64,000 nt of DNA. It comes from Leptasterias polaris (taxonomy: Eukaryota; Echinodermata; Asteroidea; Forcipulatida; Asteriidae). The stretch covers positions 248,001 through 312,000 of the forward strand of contig JAZGTN010000014.1 in the NCBI GenBank assembly GCA_037783415.1, read 5' to 3'. The translations under genes and the position numbers were made by a program. Within the stretch, counting starts at the first letter, position 1. Every line of letters begins with the position of its first letter. Positions 11,926 to 23,794 of this stretch are shown piece by piece. Under the pieces are notes generated by a model. It was not told the DNA's origin. It ran no database searches and was given only the letters and a program-made list of their open reading frames with translations.

Positions 11926-12112
11926 GTACATGTACAAGATGTAATATATTGTTAATGCTGATGCATGCTGGGATTGTTGTAGCAGAATCAAGATGGCTGC
12001 CAATCAGAAACAATTGTGTGTATAATTTAAGTTGTATTAATTCCAATAAACAAATCATTGAACGAATAGTATCAAATATAGAATCAACAAAGACATGAAG
12101 TTAATTTGAATC

Positions 12113-12290
12113 TTAGTGTGTGACAGACCATTACAGTACATGTAAAAGAACCCAGTGCACTTATCGAATAGAGAAGGGGTTCGCCCTGGTGTTCCTGGTT
12201 TGATTGGCAGCATATTGCGCCACAGCACTAATTGTAAACCATTACATGGTGCTATGTAAAGGAATAGGTCTCATACTTCAAAACGTAGCT
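12113..12290 (+). mobile_element. SINE body fragment
   Basis: Shares agagaaggggttcgccctgg and a tggtgctatgtaaa end with the 9.2 kb SINE. No head. Confidence 0.6.
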
Positions 12291-12489
12291 CCACATACCT
12301 TGCAGGAAAGCGCCTTGAGCGTCACTGAGCGATGGATATGAGCGCTATTATAATTATTTTTAAAAAAAACTTTAAAAAACCCTGAAATACTATAGAATGA
12401 AGTATGAGCCAAGTGTTTCTTAACAAGACATGTGTCATGCATTTCCAAAATTGAATACATCAAAGGCCATTGGATATGTTGGACCTGAC

Positions 12490-12690
12490 CAGATAAAGTT
12501 TCCTTGACTGAGCGGTCAGGTGCACTGGACTCAAGCTCATGGTGTTTCTGACCAACTGAGTGTGGGTCCCAGACCTGGTCTTGACACTTGTGTCCCTATT
12601 AAGCAAGACACTTGAACATTATTGCTTTGTCTTTCGGATGGAACATAAATTAAAAAAATGAAAAAGATGTCATCAAGTGGTTCAAGTCAA
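12490..12690 (+). mobile_element. SINE head fragment
   Basis: tgactgagcggtcaggtgca head, then gacacttgtgtccctatt and ctttcggatggaacataa as in the other copies. Confidence 0.7.
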
Positions 12691-12739
12691 GGAGGAACAC
12701 AAACCAACAAATGAAATGTTTCGCACCCTTACCTCGCTC

Positions 12740-12840
12740 CACCCACAGCCATGCCGGCCGATGACGTCAAATTCGATTTGCATGATTGGGGTCATTCCAA
12801 AATGGCGGCTCCTGGTACACATCGCGGAAATTAATTCGAA
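12740..12840 (+). promoter_or_regulatory. Possible promoter/5' exon with CRE and ATGGCGGC motifs
   Basis: tgacgtca at about 12,763, aaaatggcggct at about 12,799 and a good donor (cgaa|gtaagt) at about 12,840. No gene could be linked to it, and a transposon origin is possible because several MITEs here share both motifs. Confidence 0.25.
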
Positions 12841-12919
12841 GTAAGTCGCACACTTATCGTTTAAAATATCTTTTTAAAATGTTATTTTTTTGAACACCCA
12901 AAACACACAAATCAAGCTA

Positions 12920-13245
12920 AGAACTAGGTGCACGAACACATTCAGCTGGTTTAAACCGCCGACTGGCTCGTAGGGAATGCGCTTTAATTCAAAAAATTCT
13001 TAGCTTCACAAGAAAATTAATGGTCGGGACGTGTGGCCAAGGATTCAGCTAGCCTTGGCCACAGAAGTGGGGCTAGCTAAGACTAGTAACTTAAGAGTAA
13101 GACTAAAGAGCTAGGTGAACACATTTAGCTAGTTTAAACCGCCGAACCCTGGCCTGTAGGGAATGCGGCTTGCATTGTTTATCGCTTAGCTTTAAAAAAG
13201 AAAAGGGCAGGACGTGTGGCTTGGCCACACAAGTGGGGCTAGGGG
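12920..13245. repeat. Two-copy tandem duplication, about 180 bp offset
   Basis: gtttaaaccgccga, gtagggaatgcg and a ggccacagaagtggggctag-like block recur in order at about 12,925-13,075 and 13,108-13,245. Confidence 0.7.
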
Positions 13246-14045
13246 AATATATGACGTCCGAAACCAACCGCAGAAAAATGTATGCTGCATGCCATTGGAA
13301 TGTGAATCCGGTGAATTTAATGGCTTCTTGCAGGTACGATGATGAGGCTCAATTGCAGCTTCGAAAAATTTCCGTCCAGAAATGGACCCTTATTATAATA
13401 TCCAGGTCGTCACTGTACAGTTAGTAGTACTAGTAGTAGTATAATTAATATGAAAGTGAAACTAAAGGCCGCAAGCGCTAGTACTATAGTAGTATTATTT
13501 ACACACTGTGAAGGTGGTATAAATACTGCTACTGTAGTGAGTGTTACTTTATACACAGTCGTAAAGTTGTTCACCACCAGGCTTGGATTGGAATGACAGA
13601 AACAAACATTGCATTTTTACACAAATTTAAACCACATTATAATTACTAGCAACAATTCAAAACCACGTTATAGGCCTACTGTTACATCTGTACATTTCAA
13701 TTTCATAAACTTGGCTTTACACTGCGGTTTAATGTTCACTTACCTCGACAAAATAACGTCGTTTTCATCCAACAACGTTGCAACAACATGCGATTATTGT
13801 GAAGTTCGTTTACCTTTTAATTTGACAATAGAGGGCGCAATACACAACTGACGATGACGATAATTTCCAAACATTTTTGATTTTTTTCTGTTGAGTTTTA
13901 CATGTCGGTCCATGAATTAAGTGGAAAAACTAAAACAATATATACATAGGCCTATGTATATAAATTAATTAAAATGGGATAGACCAACTATTATAGCACC
14001 ATAACAGTGACTGACCCCAGTAATCAATAATGTCTTCTTTTTTTA
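13246..14045. other. No gene seen
   Basis: AT-rich intergenic DNA with agtagtagta-type simple repeats around 13,420-13,500. No splice-supported coding frame. Confidence 0.6.
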
Positions 14046-14931
14046 AAGGCACTGATGGACACCTTTGGTAATTGTTGTCAAGAAGACCAGTACTCACTTG
14101 GTGTATCCCAACAGATGCATTAACAAATCTGTGAAAATTTTGACTCAATTGGTCATCGAAGTTGCTAGAAAACAATGAAAGAACATACACAAACTTGCAA
14201 AATGTAATAGGCCCCAGCGTTGGGCTAAAAAATACAGGGCAAAATTTGCACACAAAAAATACTCAAAATGTCTTCTAATCGCACATTTTGCAAATTCGTT
14301 GGATTCATCATGCTTGGTAAAATGTACATTTTGTGGCAAGTTTACTAAAAATTGCTGAAGAACTTTGAACAAAGTTAAATGGAGGAGGGGGGCACTCTAG
14401 GTAGGCCTAGGTCATCAGGAGATGAAAGTCATAGTTTGGATTCCATTTTTCCCCTCCCCTTTATCGCCTCAATATCTACCAACATGGACCAGTGGATTTT
14501 TTATGAAGCGATTTGATTTACTACTTTTCATAGAGTCAGCCATGCTACTTGAGAGTATCACTCGTAAACTAAAGTCCTGAACACCTGCCCATAACTATCT
14601 ATTATTAGTTGAGCACTGGGGCCTGGTTAACAATAAGGTTAAATCTCCAAACTATGATGTGAATGTAGCCTTTTTTTTCAATAAGCCTGACTGAATTATG
14701 AGATAACAAAGAAGTCAAACAAGGTTAACACCGATTCAAAGAGTATAGAAACAAACTGATTTAATCCTGAAAATATAAAACATTTCAAATCACTACGAGT
14801 AAATATAGTATTACAAGTGTTCCATTAAGAAAAGATTATGGCACTGCAAAAACGTTTTGTTTAAAAAAAAATAAACACCATCATGTGATGTCACATTTAA
14901 TTAGATCACAATTAAGACCATTATAGGGCTA

Positions 14932-15125
14932 TATAGACCCATTGCACAACGCGCAGCGCGCATACATGCGCGTAATTTTGGGGGTCAAAACGTGCACAAA
15001 AGGATGGTACACGCCTGTTTACGCACAATGCGCTTGTAAACACGTGTACCATTCTTTTTGTGCACGTTTTGACCCCCAAAATTACGCGCGTGTAGATGAT
15101 GACGTCTATATGCAATGGGTCTATA
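14932..15125. mobile_element. MITE/near-palindrome, tatagacccattgca termini
   Basis: Arms tatagacccattgca and tgcaatgggtctata enclose matching inner arms (aattttgggggtcaaaacgt and its complement). The whole 194 bp could fold into one hairpin. Confidence 0.9.
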
Positions 15126-15371
15126 GGTGTGTTAAAAAACACAAAACTCTGCCAACAAACTGGGGTGTTGACACATTATTATACCGAAAAATTAATAAAA
15201 ATTTACACCTACCTCCATCCATGGTTAAAACGACTTATTTCTGCCAACACAATGGTGTTATTGTGACACCCTATGATGTTAAATTAAATTCTCTCTTGGG
15301 TATCTATGTGATAACACCCATGGAGTAACCCCCGTTTTTCCAGTGTGCACCGTAAATTAATAGTATCTTAC

Positions 15372-15570
15372 CGGCGAGAAATCGAGTGGGCTCCAGCGGA
15401 GGACATCTACCGGAACAGTTGACGGTGTCATTATTTAGCTGGAACGCGGGGCGAATTTACCTCCAGCAAAAGTATTCGAAATCACGGGGCGCAAGCCGAC
15501 TCCCGTCACAGAAAATGTGGGGACGGAGAAGCCCCCGTAAAACTGAACTGTAGATACAGTTCACAAAATG
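15372..15570 (-). promoter_or_regulatory. Candidate 5' exon (minus strand), possibly of the SMPD1-like gene
   Basis: A GC-rich stretch ends in a good minus-strand donor (CCG|gtaaga, last exon base 15372). The SMPD1-like coding exon begins with an acceptor, so an upstream non-coding or leader exon is required, and this is the best donor I see to its right. An ATG in this stretch reads in frame into the SMPD1 exon across a phase-0 junction, but would place residues before the signal peptide. Upstream boundary and use are guesses. Confidence 0.3.
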
Positions 15571-15800
15571 TCTGTTCCGAAATTCAGCTCTCAAACACTT
15601 CATTCTGAAAGACGAACGTTTTCCTAAACAGCTTCACATCCATGTGGGTGCTCGAAAATGGGCCGGGACGGGGGATGTACCCCCTCTTGCGTCCACGTTG
15701 TGTGCTTGGAATCTCATTCTTTTTAGGGGGGGGGGGGCACTTCTGAACAACCGGGCACCTTTGGGGTAGGCCTATAGCTCTGCTCCATGTCGGGCATAGT

Positions 15801-16860
15801 ATGGAAAGACCCACCATACTTAGCCCTGCAAAGGAATCCACTTTAGGATGTTTCCGATCTCCCACGACGTGGACGCGAGATCGGGCTACCAAATTACTAA
15901 CTGAAGTTCCGATAAGAGAAAATGCCAGTTTTAGTGGGAATGCTTCGTTGAAATCTACAAAGGTTCATCTCTGTGATTTGTTTAGCTCTGACATTGTGAA
16001 GTGCGCTAGGTAAGTTTCGTAAATCAAATTAGTTAAGTACAAATTCGAGCCCGCGCATACCCCCCCCCCCCCCCCCCACAACGGCTGCAAGATTTGACAT
16101 ACTTCCATTCACACAGGGCCACTTTGGTAATGACCCCCCCCCCCCCGGAAAAAACATTCGTGTCATTTCCATCCAGAAGCCCTTTTTTTTGTTATAAAGA
16201 TGGTAATGGTTTACCATTTCGCGTTCTGCGAAATTAGGTCGTCTGAAATGCCCCCGTTGATTATAGAAATCGAAATTGTTGAACCTCTAAAAGTCACACT
16301 ACAAGGCGAGTTTTGGAGACTCAAATTTTCGTGGTGTCCGTTTGTCAATGCTATACGGCCAGAGATGCAGTTGGTACACACTGTTACCTCACTGAGCGTC
16401 GATGGATTTGATGCCCTTATTGAAAACACCGCGAAAGTTTTTGTTGAAGTTTTCTCAACAAAGAGGGACTGTAATTCAGCTGAACTTTCACACCGAAAGA
16501 TTTTATTTATTTAGAGTAATGTTTTAATGGTTCTTTATAAATACTTAATGCATTGAATCAAGGTACAAAATGTACTAATTATTGAATGACAACTTGAGTT
16601 ATTATAGTTCTTTAATGAGTCCAATCAATTTGGGTTGCAACTTGTTTTATTGTTTACTTGGCCATTTAAAACGGCCGGAACAGCGGGGAACTCACATGTA
16701 AAGAGGAATTCTTTGTTATTATGTTAATGTGTGTTGTCCTACAGACCATGTGACCTGTGACATCACATGTTTACAAAAGAGCCACAGAGTCTGGACCTCC
16801 TGCACTGCACAATTTGTACACAGCTCAATGGAAGAATACAATAAATATTATGTTTTATGG
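15801..16860 (+). CDS. Small two-exon gene candidate, 74 residues, function unknown
   Basis: Exon 1 runs from ATG 15801 (in-frame stop upstream at 15744) to 16009, ending CTAG|gtaagt, a near-perfect donor in phase 2. A good acceptor (ttgtcctacag) precedes exon 2 at 16745, where the frame adds RPCDL and stops at 16758-16760. A polyadenylation signal AATAAA lies at 16840-16845, followed by a T/G-rich stretch, so the transcript would end near 16860. The product is basic, with no signal peptide or membrane segment, and I do not recognise it. It could be a short conserved protein, a leader of a longer transcript or a non-coding RNA. It faces the candidate minus-strand 5' exon at 15.4-15.6 kb. Confidence 0.35.
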
Positions 16861-17097
16861 AGATTGCACTGTCTGATTGTTCTCAACTTTTTATATAAAG
16901 AAATTTAGGGGGGACATCTCAAAAGGTGTAGAGCTGTTACTTTTGTAACTCTTGAATTTCTGTGAAAATTATGACACCAAATGTAAATTTTCCCATTTTT
17001 TTATTATGGCCTGTGTAGAATATATTGCCTGTCAGGAAATGCATTAGAATGTATAAGGTCACTCTTCATGGTCTATAGATCCTTCAGTGATTTTTAC

Positions 17098-17645
17098 ACT
17101 CTACTTCCGGGTCAGATTCGACCCAGATCCGGATCCCAGTGGGGCCTGACCCAATCTGAGTCATAATGACCCGGAATCTGTTTCACGGGTTTAAAATTAT
17201 GTAGTTAAAAATTATGTAGTTAAATCCGAGTTAAAAATTCCATTTTAAAACCACTTTCCGGGTCAGCTTGACCCGGAAATTGGTCAGGCTACCTATAGAC
17301 CTTTCTTGTTGATAAACAAAATGCACCGGTTGGCATGGACGGCCGAATGTTAGCAAGACATTCAATCGTGTTAAAAAATGTTATGACCAAATTCAACATT
17401 TTCTGTAAAGATCCATGAACTGAAGTACCTTCCATAATTGGTTGATTTGTTTCCAACAAATTCAACACTCTTTTTTAATATTTGTGTAGCATTGCTACAA
17501 ACTATGGGTATCTGTTTTTGATTTGCAGTTATGGCTTTCCATAGTTTTCCAACCTCGGTTGGCGAAACCTCGGGCTGTGACATTGCAATAGAAAGGTCTA
17601 TAGTACCCGTTATCCGGATCAATTCTGACTGAGAAGTTTTCAGAG
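17098..17645. mobile_element. GACCCGG-rich element interrupted by another MITE
   Basis: actctacttccgggtcagat opens it, ggatcaattctgactgagaa closes it. 17,294-17,602 is a tatagacctttc-ended MITE inserted inside. Other copies lie at 19,455, 31,795, 37,885 and 38,335. Confidence 0.7.
17294..17602. mobile_element. MITE nested in a GACCCGG-rich element
   Basis: Ends tatagacctttcttg and gcaatagaaaggtctata. The termini resemble the tatagaccc MITEs at 14.9, 26.4 and 50.4 kb. Confidence 0.75.
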
Positions 17646-18600
17646 GTAGGTGGTATTTCCATTAATTCAGGTAACTTTTGGTATTTGCCAATGGTAGGGT
17701 CAGAAATGCCACTAAAATATTCCCTGATCAATCCGTCTTTCCTTTTGTTTTGGTCTTCTATTCAAAGGTTTATTCCTAGTTACAGTCCTATTTAACCTGT
17801 ATGTCTACACGCCACTGCTACAAAGGGGGTCGTCAACACAAACCATATGGTCTCCAGCTCACCATTGCTCTTCTATCACCTGCTAAACTATCAAATTAAG
17901 ATATTTCGAGGGTGGAAAAACCCATATCCAAACCACAAATTTGACATCCCAAGCACGATGTAAATAATGTATACCTAGAGACTGGATGCTTTAAAGGGCT
18001 ATATGAAAGAAAGACAGCAATATTGATTTATTAGCTGTTGTCGATGATACGACAAACAAAGCATAAATGTTATTTAGAGAACATACTTGCATTATTACTC
18101 ACAATATCAACTAAATGTCTTCCGAAAGTAAACTGACATAAACAAATAACGTACTCATACAAATGCAATTATTTATTTAATAATAATTTATAATGGTTCT
18201 TTTCAATTATGGTATTTAAAGTTGCATGTGGCCCACGGCCCGTTTTTCACCGAATAAATTGTCCTGACAATAATTCATTGTTAGTTTTTACTTCCCTACC
18301 TCTAATCAATGGCATAAATTATTTATTTTTCGTGCAACACCTTAAATGAAAACTTGTAACTTTGTTGAATCTAAAAAACGTTGTGTTAAATTTTAAATCT
18401 ACATCATTTTCGGGTCAAATCGGACCTATAGCATCTATAAATAGTTATAGTAATTTCTTTAGCTTAACAACTGTAATAAGTGCGAGTTGGTGAAAATACC
18501 ACGACTAGTAGGGTAGGGACAGATAGAGATGTTAACGAACCTGTAACCACCAAGAGGAAGAAGAGGGCTAGAATGTAATGCTGATCTCATGTACCCTTCC
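17646..18600. other. No gene seen
   Basis: AT-rich spacer. No frame with splice support and no clear complete repeat. Confidence 0.55.
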
Positions 18601-19417
18601 CATAGAGTTATATATAAAACTAGAGGGCGCACTAGCCTAGTTGCGTGACTCGTCGCGCGGGTGGTGCGGCCATGTTTCTTGTGTAACTACTACTTTACTA
18701 CTAGCTACACAAAACAACAACATGAACTCACCGAGCGCGCGATGCGTGCATTTACCATACACGCACATCGTGTGTACTTCGTACTCAATGTTGCCACCGA
18801 CAAAATGGCGCTCGTGTCTCCTTGCGGTCCCGGTGCGTTTGTGCACGCAGTATTGCCAGTGCGCCCTCTAGTTCTTTATGGGTGCGTTCGATTAGCTTAC
18901 ACGTGTAACTAAAACTTTCACAAGAGCATTCGACTAGCCATCACGTGATACTCGTGTCTGCCCGGGGTGTAAGCCACCACAACCCCAGCTCGCGAGCGGG
19001 TCTCTGGTGGATGCCCAGGTGTAATGACGCATCATACCAAGATGGCGGGGACAAGTTGAATTTGACGTGAGTTCAAAAGTACACAAAGACACAGATTTAT
19101 CGTCATGAAACAAATTATGGGAAATGAAAAGGAAACGTACTTCCAGAAAAACAAACAGACGGTGACTGTGTGCAATTGTTATTTTATATTTTATAATTAA
19201 ATTGTGTCGTTACGGACATCGACATTTTCCAAGTGAGCAGACGACGGAGCTTACACTTTTGTAAGTTCTACCGCTACGCAAAAACGTTTGACCTTAATTT
19301 TCCCAGAGTGCCAAGCGAAAACACCACGGCGTTCGATTAGCCTCAGAGCGTGGCTAACACGAGTGTAAATCACCGGTACACACGGGGAAGCTAATCGAAC
19401 GCACCCATAACTCTATG
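18601..19417. mobile_element. Outer MITE, catagagttatat termini, interrupted
   Basis: The left arm (catagagttatatata, then aaaactagagggcgcac) matches the right arm gtgcgccctctagttc plus ataactctatg. The right arm is split by a second element at 18,880-19,406. Confidence 0.8.
18880..19406. mobile_element. Inner MITE, gggtgcgttcgattagctt termini
   Basis: Perfect opening gggtgcgttcgattagctt against aagctaatcgaacgcaccc. Inserted in the right arm of the catagagttatat element. Confidence 0.88.
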
Positions 19418-19454
19418 AACTCTTCCCAACTGCACCCGAGCACCTCCTACACTT

Positions 19455-19665
19455 TATGGTCAGAATTGATCCGGACTCCGCCTCCCGTGGGGCATGACCA
19501 ATTTCGGAATTTGTGTCAAAATGACCCGGAAATGAATCAATCTGACGCAGAATCCGAGTAAAAATCATATTTTACGACCAACTTCCGGGTCAGCCTGACC
19601 CGGAAATGGGTCAGGTCAGGGACCCGGACTCAGGGTCAATTCTGACCTGGGAGATTTTAGATTGT
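19455..19665. mobile_element. GACCCGG-rich repeat copy
   Basis: cagaattgatccggactccg, then aacttccgggtcagcctgac and a closing cagggtcaattctgacctgg. Short, non-coding. Confidence 0.65.
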
Positions 19666-20530
19666 ATAATTTGACCACCATTCAAAAGAAGTTATCGGTC
19701 AGTTTTCAATCAATACAGCCAATAACAGGCAGTTGTTCGGACACACGCTGAGGGGGAGAAATGAGTTAAGCAATTAGTTTTGATCTCGCAAGTCCAAAAC
19801 TCAATGTTTGAAAACAGTGAGAACATTAGTTTTTCCCTCACTTTTTTCTCGTGACTCCAAAGGCCGATCGATTGAGTTGAAAATTTCACAGTGTTTTATT
19901 TTCATGTATATGTTGGGTCACATCAAGAGTGGATACTGATATACAATTCAGTGGGATGTGCCTTTAAAACCACATCGGTGATACCACAAAATACAGATTT
20001 TAATCCAATACTGTCGCAGCCATCACTTTGTATCATAACGTTTATTTTTAGCTCTTTCATGACGTAATAAGATACACAAAAAACACACACGTTTGTTTCG
20101 GCAGACCACCAGCGAAACTATTTTCAGCAGAGAGGCACGAAACAAGGGCTATACCACAACAACACTAATGAGCCTATGGAACACATTTCTCATTGTCTCC
20201 ATACCGATATTCATTCCCTTTACCACCACACGTCGGCATCAATCTCTCACATCACCTTACCATTTCCTTCCAACGCAGTCTGGGCATACCACTTCTCCAT
20301 AAAGCCACTCTCAACGCCCTCTACATCTCCTTGAACCCAACTCCCTATTATTCTCGTAAATTCTCTTTTTTGCAGTTGTTCACTCCCAACTCCATAACAC
20401 ATTTGAAAGGCCAATGTGCGTTGCAGTTGTGCCTATATTTAAAGGGTCACTGTCGTCTCGTGATCACAACAGCAAGCCTGTGGCTGTACATGAAATAGAC
20501 TGTGCAAGTCTCGCGCGTAATCGAACATCT

Positions 20531-20723
20531 GGGCCCAATTTCATAGAGCTGCTTAAGCACAAAAAGTAGCTAAGCACAACAAAATTATGCTTACCAGAAT
20601 AAGGTTACCAGCCAAACTACCATGTCACATGTACAATTTGTGACTGGTATCCTGCTCATTCATGCTAAGCAGAAAATGGTTAAGCAACATTATCTGCTTA
20701 AGCAACTCTATGAAATTGAGCCC
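20531..20723. mobile_element. MITE, gggcccaatttcatagagct termini, copy 1
   Basis: Left gggcccaatttcatagagct, right agcaactctatgaaattgag. It sits right after a fragment of the agactgtgcaagtctcgcgc MITE, so it probably inserted into it. Confidence 0.9.
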
Positions 20724-21118
20724 TGGACTCGTTAAAGCAATGAGCGTGTGTGACCAAAGTGTAACCTCGTTCCCAGTGGTGTACGATCTCGCCGCGCAAT
20801 ATTTTTTCTTTCCCAGAATGCCTTGCTCGATGTTTGAATATGCGCAATCCGTATACACAAATGGAGAGCGCGCAAGTGCGTTCAGGAACTGTGAGAGTTC
20901 ATAATTCCTTTCACAGCGGTAGGCCTGCTTTGATCATGAAGACACAGCTCCTTTAAATAGTAAGCAATAACATAGGAGGGGGTGGAGATTAGAACAATTG
21001 ATACACGCGTGTCTTAAAGCCAACTCTCCAATAGCATTCGGAAGCTCACTTCATTATTTCAAAAACCCTGAGAAAATGTTCAGCCACATCAAATAAAAGG
21101 TTACTCGCAAGGCTCAGA

Positions 21119-21405
21119 GTATGTGCAAAGTCTCGCGCGTTTTCGAACTTCCGGAACCATTGTGGTCCCAACCACGGAGTTTTATGTGGGAGTGATTTTT
21201 TTGGTCATTTATTTTAGTTTAACGTAGTTTATGACCATGACAATTACAAATTTTGTTGGGGATGTAATACTTCCTCCTTAAGTGATAACAAATATGAATT
21301 TAGTAAAATCAATTCAACAATGTAAGTTTAACAAAGAAAACCCAAGAATTAAACTTGACCTCAGCTTCCAATAACTTGCCCAAAACCAAGAATTTGTGGA
21401 TTATG
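21119..21405. mobile_element. Truncated agactgtgcaagtctcgcgc MITE
   Basis: gtgcaaagtctcgcgcgttt, then gaccatgacaattac and caagaattaaacttgacctc match one end of copy A. The other terminus is missing. Confidence 0.75.
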
Positions 21406-23546
21406 GGTGTTAGAACGAAACATGTAAAAGTTTTACCGGTAGAATATTTTGATTGTGCAATGAACGCCTTCTATTGCAGTTGAACCATCAACAAGCTGTT
21501 TGCTTCATTTGGCTGCGATGGGTCAGTGAGGAATTTTACTTGAAACCAACTAAGAAAACTTAGGCGACTTCATGAAACAAGGTCTTTTGACTCCCTTGAG
21601 AGTCTGTTTTGGGGGTCAGGGGTCGTATTCCAAAGCACCCCCATCCCAGTCCGCAGTGGTAGTGGTTCAATGCTACATCAAACAGGCCTATGCGTACATT
21701 GAATCAGTTGGGCTTGCTCATAAATTTCTCGACTGCTTTCCACTTTGAACAAACACATTACTCACATACATGTACATGTGCAAAACAACCATACGAACAC
21801 ATTACAAGTGGTCCACAAGTTTCTAGTGAATTACAAAGATTGGTTGAAACTGGAGGCCAATGTAATCAAGCCACTTGAAACTAAAACTTAAAGGTAATAG
21901 AGGATTGGTAAGGATAAAAAAACATCGTTTAATAAAAAAAACATCGTTTAATAAAAAAACATCGTTTAATATTAGTCTGAAAGCTTAAATTATGAAGTTC
22001 ATACTGGATTTTTTTCCCCTGTGAAATATTTCCTTCTGAAATGAAATCATATTCGAGAAAACTGTATCTGAAAACCAGAAAAACGCAACAGAAGATTTCC
22101 AGTTGTTACAACTAAAATTAAGGACACTGTGCTGAAAAGTGTGCATGGTTTGTCACTATTTTCTGCTGACTCACACAATGCATTAAGCCCAAGTTTTCAC
22201 ATGACTGTTTGTTATTTTATGTATTTGGTTGATCACACATAAAAAATGAACACTGTCTGTGACTGTTCTGTTAGCTCTATACCAATCCTGTATAAAATGG
22301 CGATTAAAAGTTTCGCTTGGCATCAGAGTCGAGTTAACCGTGCAAGTGAAACAATAATGTATATACTATTTTTTGACTATTCTGTTTTAGTTGTCAACAT
22401 TTTCTACATAGCAGCTCTATAAAAGTGGGCCTTGACCAATATTATTGTCAAAGAGAAATATTGAGTGAAACTTCACCCAAATGTGTACATAATGTATACT
22501 AATCGTATAATGTATTATCAACAATGTACATAGATAAATTATGAGTTATGCGCTATAAATACAGAATGTGATTTACACTTTTTTGTTACAGTATACAAAT
22601 ATGATTGTACTCCACGCTCACTTTTGTTCACCCTTGTTCACACTTGTTCACACTTTGGTCTGTTTCCTTCACCTTTATCTTTTTATTTTACATAGGCCTA
22701 TATATATTTCATGGTTTGTTCATATATGTACATGTATTTATAACGAAAGTTAGTTCATTTTAAGTACACACGTAATGCGTTGCTTTATAGATGATAAGAA
22801 AATGGCCTGCATCAAATTGTAAGGCGGTTTGCAGAACAGTAAAGATAATGCTTAAAGGGCGTGACACGGTGTTGCCGGAGATTATGTCTCCCCATAAGGC
22901 GAGCTGTGTAGAAACTTCGTCTGATAGCGCCCTCTTTTGACTCAACTTCCTTCAGCCCATGTTAACTTACCGTATGGGGATACACACATCACCGGGGGAC
23001 AAATTCTCTATGACATCCAGCATTGCGCACACACCGATCTGTCGCACAAAGTGAAAACCTCAAACGCGCAATAGCATGCTGCAGCCCCGTTTTGTCTTCA
23101 ATTTATGACTCAAACTTCACAAGTTCAAAGGATATTGTATCCATTTAAATTTGCGACAACATTTGTTAATGTTGGGTGAGCCTTACGTGTAAAAAGATGC
23201 AAGCCAAAGTTTTGATCAGTTCGGAAAAGTTTAGTTTGTTGTTCTTGTTTCACTTTTCTTCATCCATTTCTTTGTCTCTTTCCTGTTATATTGGAAAGAT
23301 AGTTTTACTAAAAATAAAACTTCGGCAAAAGCCTTTTTTTAAATAATGTATTAGCAATCAAGTGGTCACACCCTCTTTCTTTCTGTCTCTCACCACCTAA
23401 GGCAATTTGCGATATTTGCAATTCTTCAATTTCACGCCTTGTCTCTGGGTGAGATCGCACCTCACACATTCGAATGGCTTGCGTCTTCCGTTTCACTCTC
23501 CCCAACCGGTACTCTAACAAATCCGTCGATATCCGACTCTTCCTCG
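21406..23546. other. No gene seen between the repeat and the receptor stop codon
   Basis: Holds three tandem copies of aaaaacatcgtttaataa (21,918-21,970), a repeat at about 21,880-22,290 related in inverted order to about 29,130-29,530, and presumably the receptor 3' UTR near 23.5 kb. No clear minus-strand polyadenylation site was picked. Confidence 0.5.
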
Positions 23547-23794
23547 TCAATGACTCGCCGTGCAATGTCTCCTTTCCTCGGCCTTCGGCATCTCCTCGTC
23601 GACGTCGGTCGTCTCGACTCCCTCCCGTAGGAGGGTGAACTTTTCGGCCTTGGTCGGCTCGTCCGGCTCTGTGTCTGATTGCGAGGTGACTGCGTTCAGC
23701 TTGATGGCATTTCTGTTCGCATCAGACTGGGTTTGTTTGGTCCCTTTCTTCCATCCTTTTCGACCGTTTGTCGTCTGCAGCCTGCTTGGACGCT
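23547..23794 (-). CDS. Receptor C-terminal tail exon with stop
   Basis: Acceptor ttctttctgcag and phase 1 (G|AG CGT) join exactly to the TM7 exon. It codes 81 residues then TGA at 23549-23547. The tail is polar, lysine-rich then acidic, with many Ser/Thr ([16 protein letters not shown]) that could be phosphorylated. No PDZ motif is evident at the end (TASH). Confidence 0.8.

Noticed and set aside
14942..15328. 128-codon plus-strand open frame
   Set aside because: Starts inside the tatagaccc palindrome and runs into AT-rich spacer; repeat-derived.
15584..15892. 102-codon minus-strand open frame
   Set aside because: Antisense to the plus-strand exon with a better donor. It ends before the minus-strand donor at 15,372 and shows no family motif.
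23308..23565. 85-codon minus-strand frame overlapping the receptor stop
   Set aside because: Different frame from the tail exon, which joins TM7 in exact phase. Most likely 3' UTR.
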